Part shown: positions 37,737-47,942 of the stretch, one piece after another
Layout: the number at the start of each line of letters is the position of its first letter
Numbering within the stretch: position 1 is the first letter of the stretch
Assembly (NCBI GenBank): GCA_963855995.1
Contig: OY979717.1
Span: 63,978,243 to 64,042,242, forward strand
DNA: 64,000 nucleotides
Reading direction: 5' to 3'
Source: Muricea muricata
Lineage: Eukaryota; Cnidaria; Anthozoa; Malacalcyonacea; Plexauridae
The notes under the pieces: model-generated
The model's input: only the letters and a program-made list of their open reading frames with translations
What the model was told of the DNA's origin: nothing
The model's database searches: none
Position numbers and translations under genes: made by a program

Positions 37737-40700
37737 GCACTTCTGCCATTTTTGTTCTTAAACTGTTCTTGCAGGTCATTGACCGTCTGGGTTTGAATTC
37801 TTTGGGACAGTTTAACCCGAGTGAAAAAATAATAGAGTGAGTTAATAGAATAAAAATAATAGAATAATTTAAAATATTATACAATGCTTACGCAATCTCA
37901 ATTTTGATTGGTTGATAGCCTACACAATTCTCAATGTCACGCCACCTGCAACGACATTAAAAATTGTCTGCACTCTGCAAGGACCATAATGGCGTCTTCA
38001 TCGAGATTCGTAACTATTTCTGAATTGTATAATAAAACAATTAATTATTGAATTCGGCTTTCGCATGGTATCAAGATTTATCCAGACCTCGGTCAACCTT
38101 ATTTGCCTCAGCTTCGCTTCGGCAGATAACTTTGACCTCAGTCTGGATAAATCTTGATATCACGCTCAGCCTCATCCAACAATTGTTAAATATCTGTACA
38201 TACAAGTTGTGCTATTTTTTTAACTTTTTTTATCTTTGTTAAATCTAGACATGTGATTGGTAACAACAAAAATGGCCCATTGGTCTCGATGCCATTATGC
38301 GAGTTTATTCATTCTTTAGGAAGTCGTACAGCTTCTCCTGGTGGAGGATCAGGTTCAGCTGCCGTCGCTGCTATAGTACGTAGTTGGAGATAATTACATA
38401 TTAGCCAAAAATGCATAAGTTGCGGCAAGTCTGCCAACATCTTGCAACAACTTGATCAACAAGCCGAGGATGCGTTTGTATGGCTTACGACAGCTTGATA
38501 ACGACAGATCTGTGGCAAGTTGTCGATAGACTTGTTGCGAGTTGATAATCAAAACTTGTTATCCACAGGCTTGCTGCAAGTTGTTTTAACGAGTTGTAAC
38601 AAATCTTCAAATTACAAGTTGCGCCAAGCTTGATTTTAACACACTTGTCACAACTTGATACCGATGACAAGTTTTTTGCAACAAGTCGGTAAATTTGGCA
38701 ACACGTCGGTAAATTTGGCAACACGTCTGTGGCCTTTTTCGGCTGTGTATATGAAGTTTTCTAATACTGTAGGGTGCTGGCCTTAGTACCATGGTTGGCT
38801 GGATGACTTTCGGCAAGAAAAAATACGAAGATCTCGACTGCACGATGAGAAAGTTAATTCCTCCAATTTACCAGGTTATGGTTGATTTGATTCCCTTAGT
38901 TGATGCCGACGCGAATGCTTTCACTATGTACATGGTAAGAATGAAGTGATCGTTTATCTAGTATGTTACAAATAATGAATGTTTATGAGTACACTGGTAA
39001 GAATATTATCATCAGGTGAAAGATGGATTGAAACATTCCGTCTTTCACCGCATGAAAATATTCTTACGATCGCACGAATATAAACATTCATTATTTGTTT
39101 TATATGACACTAAAATAGATCATTAGCACGAAGTTGGATCACCATTTTTTTTGTTATTTACTGAATAGAATTCCATCGCTCACATTATGGCGCCGCCTTC
39201 ATGGATTCGCCATTTAATGCGTGCGGAATGTGTGTGATAATAACATTTTGAGTAAGTGAAAATAATGAAATCTACCGTGCAATAGAAAGAAATATTTGCA
39301 CTATTCCATTGCACGATCATGAAAATGGAAATTTCTATTTTAAATCACGTGATTGTAGATAGCCTATTAAATCGTAAGATGTCACACAAAACACAACAAT
39401 ATTTAAAGTTAGTTTTCGTTTAGTATTAAACTTGCATATTAGAATCAGTGAACGGTTCCGGCAATTCTAAATAAGGAAATTTTTTGAAGTGGAAACTGAA
39501 AAGTGTACCAAATTCGTCTTTTCAACTTTCTAATCTCCATATGAAAGACCAAGAAGCATATATTTTTCATTTCATGAGTAATTTCCAGAAAACGCAAAAA
39601 ATCTCTAGCTTTTTTTCTCAACAAAGCGTACCCTTTGTCAATGTTTGTCACCAGACGGAGATCTTCTGAAATGTTGAAAATTGATTTAACAATGCTTTTC
39701 TGCAAAGGATCAAAACTTTCTCCGCAAAATGGAAAAAAAAGGATAGCACTGCAAAAGATGAGAAAGAGTACCCTTTTCTATCAATTTACTTTTTTTCATT
39801 TAGAGACTTTTAATTGTTGTCAGACTCCGTCTTTTCCACTTTATGGGGGAGGTGGGGGGGGGGGGGTATAAAGTGGAAAAGACCGAGTCTCGTTCTAAAA
39901 TAGTCGCAAAATCACAGCAGTCGCTTATTTATACAAAAGTAGCATGTAGCATGATGACTTTGGTGGTAATAAAGATTTTGATATATGTTTGCTACTAATG
40001 ACAATATCATTTAAAATTTTGTTACTTAAAAATTCTCTTCTTTCATAAAGTGATAAAAGTCCAGATTCTGCGAGTGCTGATGAATAAGAAATACCAGGAA
40101 AAATAATTCGCATAGCTCTTTTCTGTATAGGTTCAAATTCTTCAGATGAGAATTTAGGTAGACTGCTGTGAAACAGTTGACTGGCATATTTGAGAGTTGA
40201 TCTGATACTAGAACAGTAGATGTGAACAAGGTCCGAAATATCAATCCCTGCACGCTTAAGTTGTCGAAGCAGATAAAGTCGTTTCGAAGCTTTCCGAGTA
40301 ATTGTGTCGACATGATCAGTGCATAAAAGATCATCCCTTATTGTGAATTTCAAGATTTTTGCACCTTGTACTCTTTCAATTATTTGACCTTCATCTTCTA
40401 TCTCATTGAACTGGGTTGGTTGCTTTTTAAAGGAAATGATCAGCTCTTTGCACTTTTCTTCGTGAATCTGAAAGGAATTTATTCTCGAAAGGAGCGAATT
40501 TTTATTGTGTTACTTTTGTTAAGCGATTGCTGTGATTTTGCGACTATTTTAGAACGAGACTCCGTCTTTTATGTCCCATAAAGTGGAATTAGTTCATACA
40601 TCAACAGATTATGGTCGACCAGATCAAATGTTTTTCTACAGTCCAAAAGAATGGATCTTTTTTAACTTTTTAACAACTGTTTCTTATATTTGCCGAAGTG

Positions 40701-43402
40701 TAATTCTTTCTCACCAAGTCTTTCACTACTTCCGGCCAGAAATTTGCGTCAAGTAAGGCACCATGTTTAGAACATTCCACAATTTAAGGGGATCTTATAC
40801 AATTCCCTCTAGCTATTTTATTTGAAACACAACCGAAGCATAGTTTTGCGCACTTTAACCAGTGAGGTCAGTTAATCAAAATGGTTACACCCAGTTGTTT
40901 CTTTAATGTCATTTAATTTAGCAAGAGGTGCTGTTATCAGTGGGTTTTTTTCTGCGGGTGTTTATTCTGAGCACTCTTGTCAACCATTTAGAATGACAGC
41001 AAATTGATAAAAAAAGGGTACGCTTTTCGTCTTGTCCCCACAAGAGAAAATTGATAGAAAAGGATACTTTTGCAAACAAATGTAATCGCTTGTTAATGCT
41101 ACACTTTTTTCCACTTTGCGGAGGAAGTTTCATTTGCAGAAAAGCATTGATAAAACAGTTTTCGACATTTTAAAGAGACTTGATACTGGCAAAAAAAAAA
41201 CATCGCAAACATTGAAAAAGGGTACCCTTTTTTGGAGAAAAAAGGTAAGGCTTTTTTAATTTTTTTTTAATTTTCTTAAAATTATTTATGAGATGAAAAA
41301 GGGATGCTTTTCGGTCTTTCCGATAGAGATAAAAAAGTTGAAAAGACAAATTTGCACACTTTTTAGTTTCTACTTTGAAAAATTTCCTGATTTTAGAATT
41401 GCCGAAACCGTCCACTGATTCTAAGGACATAAAACTTTAACAAAACAAAGAAAATAACCTTCTCTGTTATGCTTGTCCTTCGACAGACATTAATTTCTTT
41501 TGGAAACGATTTCCGACCGCAATAAATTCTGGTAAAATGTACATTCTGCATATTTTTCGTTACGGCCAGTTGCATGAAATGGTGCATTAATCAACAAGGA
41601 CTTTACCTTTCATGACAATGCAATATCTAAGTTGTTTTTAAATAATGTATTTAGTAATGTAATATTGCTATGGATATCTTATACAGGATGCGTTGAAACT
41701 TCCAAAAAGTACTCCGGAAGAAAAGGAAAAGTAATTAAATATAATTTCTATAATTAGAAGTGAATAAATACATTGGAATCTTATTGGAGTTTTGCACAAC
41801 ATTGCGTGCATATATGATATTAATAGTACCAGCCTTTGACGATGCATTGGGCCAAAATCCAGAGTTAATTCAAAATAACGGCAAGTCGTTGAATGACGCC
41901 GGTCCCGAAGACTTCACCTACATTTTTATTATTGGTGGTCACTGACGATTTTTCTAGAAACAGCCGTCACTTCAAATAATTTTGAAACCTCTATGTCCAA
42001 GACTTTGTAATCCCTCCAGTATCTAGTATAACCATATTAGCTTATCGACGGTTGGTTTTTAGGCAAACTGAAGCATTGCACGCAGGATTGACAGCTTCAA
42101 TCAACGTTCCTCTCGAATTGATCAAAACCGTTAGTCGTATTTGGCAACCCCTCACTGAGCTAGCGAGATATGGTAATATTCAAACGAAGTCTGACATTCA
42201 GGTATGTTCTGGCCGTACAAAGTTGCAGAAAATAAACAGGCTTTGCGGTAGTTCATATTTATAAGTACTTCACAGTAATAGATTCTAAACACAAAGGGAA
42301 ATTAAATATGAAACAAATTTCGTATAAAGATTCACAAATGATCTCCTATTTTCAGAGAAGCCAATTGTAAAATATGCTCAGACATTCTTCAACATATTGA
42401 GCCGAGATGGTAAATATATAATTAATGTCGAGATTGATCACTCTCCTCCACAGAGGCCTTTTGATATCAATAATAATAAGGTAGTAGATAGGTAGTGCCT
42501 TTTCATTAGTCTTCCATGACATTGGCTCATTCGCTTAAGATACACAGCCAAAAACGAACAACTTGTTCTGGCCTGATGAAAACAGCATTGAACAATGTTT
42601 TGCTGCCCACATTGTTCAACGTTGTCGACAGACAAGTTCTTGAGCATAAATTAACCTGCGTTGACAATAACTTCAGTTGAGATAAAAAGAAATCATATAT
42701 TTAAATGATCGTTGTTTTCCTATGATGATCGGCTGTGGTATCTAAATCTATTTTTGTCTGATCCAAACCATAGCGTCAAGCAAGTTGAGACCAAGTTACA
42801 GGCAGTAGATAATAAATACCATGAATAATTATACGAATTTATTTCGATATGCCGCCAACTTGATTATTTAATCTACTTGACTTTAGTAAGAATATTTTAT
42901 TTGTAATTTACTGAGTTATATTGTGTAAAACGAAAATCAGTATCAGCAGGACCCGTATTTTTTGCAACTACTGTTTAGTTTTACACGTCGTCAGTGTCGC
43001 TATGATGATAATTTTTCAATGTTTTTGAATAGCACAAAATCATGAATAAAATGGCTTAATATTTCTACTAGGTCGGAGTTCGATGTTTAGAGACTGGTGT
43101 TTGGGGAGCTTATTACAATGTATTGGCAAACCTATCTGACAATAAAAATGAAACATACAAAGAACAGGTTAGCTGATATTAGTGTAAAGTTTTGCACAAA
43201 AATATATTACATTTACCAGTAGGGTATAGCCTGGCTTTCCTCTCAGGGTAGGGCTAACGACTAACTATTGTAGATCTTGTACTTTCAGAGAATTTGACCT
43301 TATTTACACCGATAAATTTAGGTAAAAACTGCTTCTGAAGGCTTGGAAACTGCAAAAGAAAAAACAAAAGAAATCTTAGATATTTTAGCAAACAGACAGT
43401 AA
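19922..43402 (+). CDS. FTCD: Formimidoyltransferase-cyclodeaminase, 13 exons, complete
   Basis: Exons: 19922-20168, 33342-33470, 33934-34022, 34624-34803, 36415-36552, 36745-36876, 37775-37836, 38249-38375, 38773-38934, 41687-41730, 42063-42201, 43072-43167 and 43322-43402. They join in phase to 541 aa, the same length as human FTCD. The N-terminal transferase part (about 1-330) starts [18 protein letters not shown] and keeps the active-site His in [13 protein letters not shown]. The cyclodeaminase part (about 335-541) shows [11 protein letters not shown] and LVDADANAF. The enzyme moves the formimino group of formiminoglutamate to tetrahydrofolate and then deaminates it, the last steps of histidine breakdown, in the cytosol. 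The intron after exon 5 appears to use a GC donor (AAG|GCAAGA). The family's usual Glu before the catalytic His is Thr here. Intron 1 is 13 kb and full of transposons. Confidence 0.93.
22351..22866. repeat. Four dispersed X-box-like motifs, most with a neighbouring CRE
   Basis: GTTGCTATGGCAAC (22351-22364) with TGACGTCA at 22370; GTTACTATGGAAAC (22509-22522) with a degenerate ATCATAATGAC; GTTGCCATGACAAC (22676-22689) with TGACGTCA at 22694; GTTTCCATGACAAC (22823-22836) with TGACGTCA at 22859. The spacing is about 150-170 bp, so they are probably diverged repeat units. The motifs resemble RFX X-boxes and CREB sites; function is not shown. Confidence 0.45.
23852..24292. mobile_element. Mutator-like MITE (9-bp TSD) carrying a tRNA-like segment
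   Basis: Terminal inverted repeats begin GGAAGGCACTAGATAGG and continue through GAGTAAAACCACGG. An exact 9-bp duplication, AGAAACACA, lies at 23843-23851 and 24293-24301. The left end has a partial tandem copy of its own TIR. A tRNA-derived segment lies at 24011-24085. A 9-bp TSD fits Mutator-like or Merlin-type transposition; the superfamily is inferred. Confidence 0.75.
24011..24085 (+). repeat. tRNA-derived SINE-like segment
   Basis: An A-box-like TAGCACAGTCGTC and a near-perfect B-box GGGTTCGAGCCC are spaced as in tRNA, followed by a T-rich tail. The acceptor stem does not pair and the anticodon arm is poor, so this is a tRNA relic or SINE head, not a working tRNA gene. Confidence 0.5.
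26745..27483. mobile_element. MITE inserted in the large element's C-terminal coding part
   Basis: Inverted ends share TTGATCTGGATAATACTGG and continue into GATCGCGCATA. The flanks GGGATGGTAC (left) and GGGTTGGTAT (right) look like a diverged target duplication of about 9 bp. The host frame reads PSNWGWY up to the left end and resumes [14 protein letters not shown] after the right end. The interior matches the repeat fragment at 15750-16015. Confidence 0.65.
28164..29137. other. FTCD intron 1 between the two large elements
   Basis: About 1 kb with no recognised coding frame or element. Two similar stretches at about 28630-28800 and 28890-28990 (AAATCGATTTTTC / AAATCGGATTTTTC, each followed by TTTCTACCTC or TTCCTACCTC) suggest a diverged internal duplication. 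Confidence 0.35.
30137..30775 (+). pseudogene. C-terminal fragment of the transposon-like protein, acidic tail
   Basis: The frame from about 30140 to 30474 matches the segment of the family that precedes its Cys-rich tail ([13 protein letters not shown]). One frameshift near 30470 leads into [13 protein letters not shown], then a GTAATT donor at 30541. After acceptor TTTTGATTCAG (ending about 30615) comes [18 protein letters not shown] and a terminal Asp/Glu run ([15 protein letters not shown]) before TGA. The inverted arm 29595-29765 encodes the same tail on the minus strand. Confidence 0.55.
30873..32792. other. Interior of the second TIR element
   Basis: About 1.9 kb of AT-rich sequence. 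No coding frame with family resemblance and no further repeat pair was recognised. Confidence 0.35.
34804..36414. other. FTCD intron 4
   Basis: 1.6 kb, AT-rich, with several AACAAG...CACGCA-type short repeats at about 34870-35170. No exon or transposon recognised. Confidence 0.45.
36877..37774. other. FTCD intron 6 with a (TA)n tract
   Basis: No exon. A pure (TA)n microsatellite of about 30 bp lies at 37702-37732, 43 bp before exon 7. Confidence 0.6.
38027..38194. repeat. Short palindromic MITE, copy B
   Basis: Outer ends GTATAATAAAACAATTA and AACAATTGTTAAATAT. The inner arms with ATCAAGATTTATCCAGAC read back as its reverse complement around a CAGCTTCGCTTCGG centre. It shares end sequence with 63374-63530. 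It sits directly before FTCD exon 8. Confidence 0.6.
38946..39122. repeat. Palindromic MITE-like element in FTCD intron 9
   Basis: Arms containing AATAATGAATGTTTAT and TGAAAGATGGA read back as CTTTCACCGCATGAAAATATTC...AAACATTCATTATT. It has no coding capacity and lies immediately after exon 9. Confidence 0.55.
39836..40586. mobile_element. TIR element enclosing a reverse-transcriptase fragment
   Basis: Ends are inverted repeats starting CCACTTTATGGG and continuing with GAGTCTCGTTCTAAAATAGT and GCAAAATCACAGCA. The left end has an extra copy of the first segment and a G-run. Between the ends, 39925-40353 on the minus strand encodes the C-terminal 'thumb' part of a jockey/CR1-type LINE reverse transcriptase ([25 protein letters not shown]). 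Confidence 0.6.
39925..40500 (-). pseudogene. LINE reverse-transcriptase C-terminal fragment
   Basis: A 142-codon frame plus its upstream continuation (about to 40500, with [20 protein letters not shown]) matches the region after the catalytic domain of jockey/CR1-like LINE polymerases. The catalytic FADD motif and the endonuclease are missing, so it is a fragment. Confidence 0.7.
42202..43071. other. FTCD intron 11
   Basis: 0.87 kb, AT-rich. No exon or element recognised. Confidence 0.5.
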
Positions 43403-43666
43403 AATGAATAATACAATTCGTGTGTTATGTATACTGTAGAGAGAAATATATAGTTACTATAACTTGACAACTATATATTCGTGTAAATCATTGATACACA
43501 AGAAAACTTGAACATAAAGTTCACTCTCTCGGTGTATGAACAACCGTGAATCAGTTAGAATTAGGTTGTTATGAAATGATCTAGCTTAGACTATTGTAAG
43601 ACTTTGTTTATTCTTATACCGAGAAAGTATCTAAAGTATATATGTATAGTCATATAGGGTGAGGTA

Positions 43667-44153
43667 CAATCTCGTTCCCCGAGCCTGCGATCCCTTGGGA
43701 AGGAAACGGAGGCTCTGGGATAATCCGTGATCGACATACAAAAAACTGTATGTCGCCCGTACTGCGCATGCGTTGGAAATAAATAGTTCAATAAGACGAA
43801 GGGAAGAAGCTGGTATATAATTGACTTTCCATAACCAGTAGGCAAGATACAAATCGCGTCTTTCCGGTCGACAACAACAGCCTTTACCGCTTCGTATTGA
43901 CACTCCTTCAATTTGAGATTCTTCTTACCCACGCTTCGTCCAGCACAGAATGAAATAAAATAATATTTTCCACTGACATTACAAACAAAATAGTACAAAT
44001 ACTGTTCCAAAAAACTTTAGAAAAATGCTTTTGTGGCATATTTCCTACGCATGCGCAGTACGGGCGACATACAGTTTTTTGTATGTCGATCACGGATTAT
44101 CCCAGAGCCTCCGTTTCCTTCCCAAGGGATCGCAGGCTCGGGGAACGAGATTG
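43667..44153. mobile_element. TIR element with 9-bp TSD carrying a RecQ helicase fragment
   Basis: Near-perfect terminal inverted repeats of about 107 bp start CAATCTCGTTCCCCGAGCCT. An exact 9-bp duplication, GGTGAGGTA, flanks them at 43658-43666 and 44154-44162. The unique interior encodes on the minus strand the start of a RecQ-type helicase domain. Long TIRs and a 9-bp TSD fit a Mutator-like element; a captured gene piece would make it Pack-MULE-like. It starts 265 bp after the FTCD stop codon. Confidence 0.75.
43775..44010 (-). pseudogene. RecQ-like helicase N-terminal fragment
   Basis: The frame contains KLKECQYEAVKAVVVDRKDA followed by ICILPTGYGKSIIYQLLPF. The PTGYGKS is the Walker A (motif I) of a superfamily 2 helicase, and the preceding Gln-containing stretch is motif 0 of RecQ. 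The match ends where the right-hand TIR begins, so motifs Ia-VI are absent and no active enzyme is possible. Confidence 0.75.
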
Positions 44154-44162
44154 GGTGAGGTA

Positions 44163-45484
44163 TTAATAGGGGCGAAAGTTCTGTTCCACACTCCAGTCAC
44201 GTGCGTTGTCTTGGTACGTTGTCTTGTAGAATGTTATATGGTTATTGTGAATATCTGTGACAAATCTAATAATAATAATAATAAAAAGGAAATCACAACC
44301 GTTGCAGTGGTTTTATACCTGAGAAAACGTTGCGTGATACATATAATGACACATGTTTCATTATAGACTGGATCAAGTCCGTCGCTCTAAAGTCCTAGGC
44401 ATTTGAATATGAATTGAATAGTGCCTCATAGCGCTTGATACCTTATGTTCCGTCGGATTCTCACAATTATTATATGAAACAATCTTACTCGTCCTTTAAT
44501 TGCTTATAAAAGGAAATACTGTATTTGATATATGTGAGATGTGTGTAAAAACATCGTGTGTATATTCTGTCAGAGGAGTATTGGACACATTTATGCCAGC
44601 GTTTTGGGAACTTGCAGGGCGTCGCTCTAGCGATTTAGATTGATCTGAGAGTAGTTCACAAGTTCATAGCTTTAACGAGTCACAGTTAAAGACGAGTTGA
44701 AACCGATCCGAGATCGATCGAAACCAGATCACTTTGAGAGGTGTTCTCGGATCAGTTCAAATTTTGGAGCAATCTAGTTAACTCACCGAACGGTCCAAGC
44801 AAACGACCTCGGATAACTTGAGATCGATGGAAACTAAATCGAACCAAAAGTGTCAACGGTTAAAAGAACAGTGTGGAAGCCTCATGTAAAATTATTCGCC
44901 CTGTTTCCACCCTATTTTTCCTTTGGATAGACGGTACAGACATTGCAAAGGCGTAGGTTCGATTCCTACACACTGCCGTCCGTCCCGATTGAATTTCGAT
45001 CTTTTTCCAGCATCGCGTGAAGTGCCCCAAAATCATCTACTAATTTGTCCCTTTTTTGGCCCTATACTTAGCGAGATTGTATCCCTTGCGAGGATCAGGG
45101 GCAAATACCAACCTAAAATCATCAGTCCGTTTGATTGAACTTTTGAAACAAAAGCCATTATTGTTTATGATTCGTTCTTTAGAAAATCAGTATTTATATG
45201 TAGTTTATTTTCTTTCATTGTTATAACCAACCACACACAAAGCTTGTTCGTATAGGTTGGTGGCGACCCCGGCAGGATCAGTGACACTTTCAGACAAACC
45301 TCTTCGACAAACTTCAGTACGAGGCTGACTCGCTCCTGGTTCTTTACTGTTGCACGTTACATTCATCCTATAATCCTTCCTGCCACTGGCAAATCATCCA
45401 TCCTGTTCATCCCACTCGTTCATCCCTGCTGATCCTTGCGTGTGGCAACGTCAGAAAACTAGCAACCAGCCGAGATGACCTGGG
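44163..45484. other. Intergenic stretch after FTCD
   Basis: Contains a short (AAT)n run at about 44268-44283 and a GGTTCGATTCC B-box-like hairpin at about 44960. A TTGGTGGCGACCCCGGCAGGA stretch at 45256 recalls a retroelement primer site. No coding gene recognised. Confidence 0.35.
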
Positions 45485-46655
45485 TACGAGCGTACGATTG
45501 GTTGTTCAAGTATGAGCATTAGTCATTGATCAATGGTATATGTACATACAGTATCAATGACTATCAATGATTAGTAGAATCATACTGGTATTCTCTTGCA
45601 AATGCTGTAATTTGATTGGCTACTCTACTCGCTATCTATTCCTCAATAGATAGCGAGTAGCGAAACCAGCGCGATATTTAAAAAATGGCGTCTGGTTCTC
45701 GTTTTTCTGATGTTTCTGCCGGAGGACGAACTTGGTTGTTAACTCGAAAAAGCAATTCCAGAGAAGACCAAAGTGGCCACAAAATATGGTATCAAATCTA
45801 ATAAAAATGGCTTGAGTTTTGTACTGTGATGTCAACAAACTGTATCAAAACAAAAAATTTTACGTGACAAAAATAACTAAATTTTGTAGAATGGTTTGCA
45901 AGTCAAGACAAATTTACGACTCCTATAGAGGAGCAGTCAAAAACGGAGCTGAATAAATGCTTGCAGTTGTTTTATGCCTGTGTTCGACAGAAAAATGGGA
46001 TGTGCTTTAAAATTGCTTCACCGAAAGCTATCCGAGCGAGCAGCACTTGACCGCCACCTAAGACAACCACCACACAACAAACCTTGGTCGATTGTTGACG
46101 ACCCAGAGTTCAGATTAGCAAATAAAACTTTGAATGCTGTCTGTGTTAACATGATGAAAGAGGGTAAAATAGGGCCAACTGTACACAAAAACCCCATAAC
46201 AAACGAGCAACTGCAATAACGTTTCAAGACTGGGCAACTTGGCGAAGCAGAAACAAAAAATCCGTCTCAAGTACTCCGAACGGCTTGGTTTTACATTACT
46301 TTCTACTTTGGAAAAAGGGGCCGCGAAAACCAACGAAAATTATCAAAACAAATTCTCGTTCTTCGTGAAACTCCAGGAAACAGAAAGTATTATGAGCTAC
46401 GAAGAGACTTACCTGGAGCAATGTTGGCCACAAAGAACCACCAAGGAGGTCTTGACGACAGTGCAGACGACTCAGACGGTAAAATGTTCGAAACTCCTGA
46501 TTCTCTTCGTTGCCCAGGCAAAACACTAGAAAATTACTTGAAACACCTCCACCCCAAGCTCGAAAGCCGAGCGTACGATTGGTTGTTCAAGTATGAGCAT
46601 TAGTCATTGATCAATGGTATATGTACATTCAGTATCAATGACTATCAATGAATAG
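45485..46655 (+). mobile_element. Crypton-type tyrosine-recombinase relic between direct repeats
   Basis: A direct repeat of about 88 bp (from GAGCGTACGATTGGTTGTTC) occurs at about 45487-45575 and 46568-46655. The coding relic between them runs about 45735-46613. Pieces include PEKTKVATKYGIKS, KSKTELNKCLQLFYACVRQK-like sequence and PHNKPWSIVDDPEFRLANKT. One frameshift follows near 46215, then GQLGEAETKNPSQVLRTAW-like sequence, and the end is SRAYDWLFKYEH with a stop. This matches the DUF3504/ZMYM-like recombinase family of Cryptons. The catalytic Arg/His/Tyr set was not confirmed. The upstream repeat copy contains the same C-terminal codons. Confidence 0.6.
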
Positions 46656-47942
46656 TGAATACAACGGCTTTTCACAACCGCGCCCAACGGAAAGGCCCTG
46701 GGTGCGAGGGGGTGTTGTTTTTTAAAATTAAAAAAAATTTTTTTATTTGAATATGTCGTTATGGGGGAAATACCTGGGAAATAACCTCAGAAAAACAGAA
46801 ATGCAAGCAATTCATATGAACCAGACATTTCGATAGAGATACAGAACTTTGTAAAACACGAGCTATTGCAATTTGATTGAATCAGGTAAGGAACGGGTCA
46901 ATGATTTCTTATTATAAAGACTGCTAGAGTTGACATTGTCACAGTACTAGCGACATTCATTACATGACTTTCAGTTTCACTAAAACTTTAATTAATAAGG
47001 AAGTGAAATGTTAAAGGTTTTAAACTTTAGAGGACTTGAAACTCATTTGATGTGTTTGCAAATGTATTGAGACATAAGGTTTGCAAAATGTGCGTGGTAA
47101 AACCAAAGTTCACAAGTCGAAAGTAATGGTGGTTATAGGAAAATATATACAGAACGTCCTCCTTATTTTTACAGTTAGTGTTTTGCACAAGCAAGGATAT
47201 TTATACAATATTCCACAGAAACAATTGAAATGGCAGATTGTGGGAACAAATCAGCAACATAATCAGGTTCTGGAAGGTATGATGGTCTTATCATGTTGTC
47301 CTATGTAATGTATCAAATCTAAGAAGATGCTGGATGTAATCCTTCTAGCAAATTCTACATTCCCAGTAATTTAATGACTTCCAGATTTGTAGTGATTTGA
47401 TTCTAGATTCCTACTGTTAGATTCTGGACGCTTAGCTACTAGGAATTTGGTCTGCCTACTGGCTGAATCCTAGCATTTCTTTACACATTATAACTGAAGG
47501 GTAACTTGAAATAAAGCAATAAATAAGAGGTGACATCCATACTTAAACTACCAGGAAAATTATTGCTTTGTTCATGCTCACTATTTGTCAAGGAAAAGAT
47601 TGCTACAGATTCTGTAGCTGATAAAATTACAGCATTTGCAATAGTGTATATGATACTATAGGTCACATACATACAGCCGAACTTCTCTTTGTGGTTGCCT
47701 CTTGTTACAGGTTTGTACAAAACTTGAATGTGCTTAAATGTCCTTGAATTTGAAAATGAAAATTTAAGGCCCTAAAAGTCATGGACATTTTTTTACAATG
47801 AAAATTAAACATTGCTCATGACTTTTATATCTGATTCAAATTCACTTAGATTGCAGTTATAGTATTATTTAATAACTCATTTGAATCATTGAATTTCCTG
47901 ATATTTAGCCTTGAGAATTCTTAAAACAAAGTTCTGAAGTTT
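46656..47942. other. Intergenic, no gene seen
   Basis: AT-rich. Short frames (for example about 47081-47308) have no recognisable pattern. Nothing supported. Confidence 0.4.

Larger units (their letters stand above)
39483..41400. repeat. Long imperfect inverted repeat enclosing a LINE-bearing TIR element
   Basis: The left arm 39483-39790 and right arm about 41045-41400 are diverged inverted copies; shared blocks include GTCTTTTCAACTT and TTTCTGCAAA. Between them lies the element at 39836-40586. The whole structure is inside FTCD intron 9. Confidence 0.5.

Noticed and set aside
44932-44992. Possible tRNA gene with GGTTCGATTCC and GACGGTA/TGCCGTC ends
   Set aside because: Too short, with no A-box or anticodon arm; at best a tRNA-derived scrap.
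45256-45285. TGGTGGCGACCCCGGCAGGA as a retroelement primer-binding site after an LTR
   Set aside because: No matching LTR pair, gag or pol sequence was found nearby, so the resemblance may be chance.
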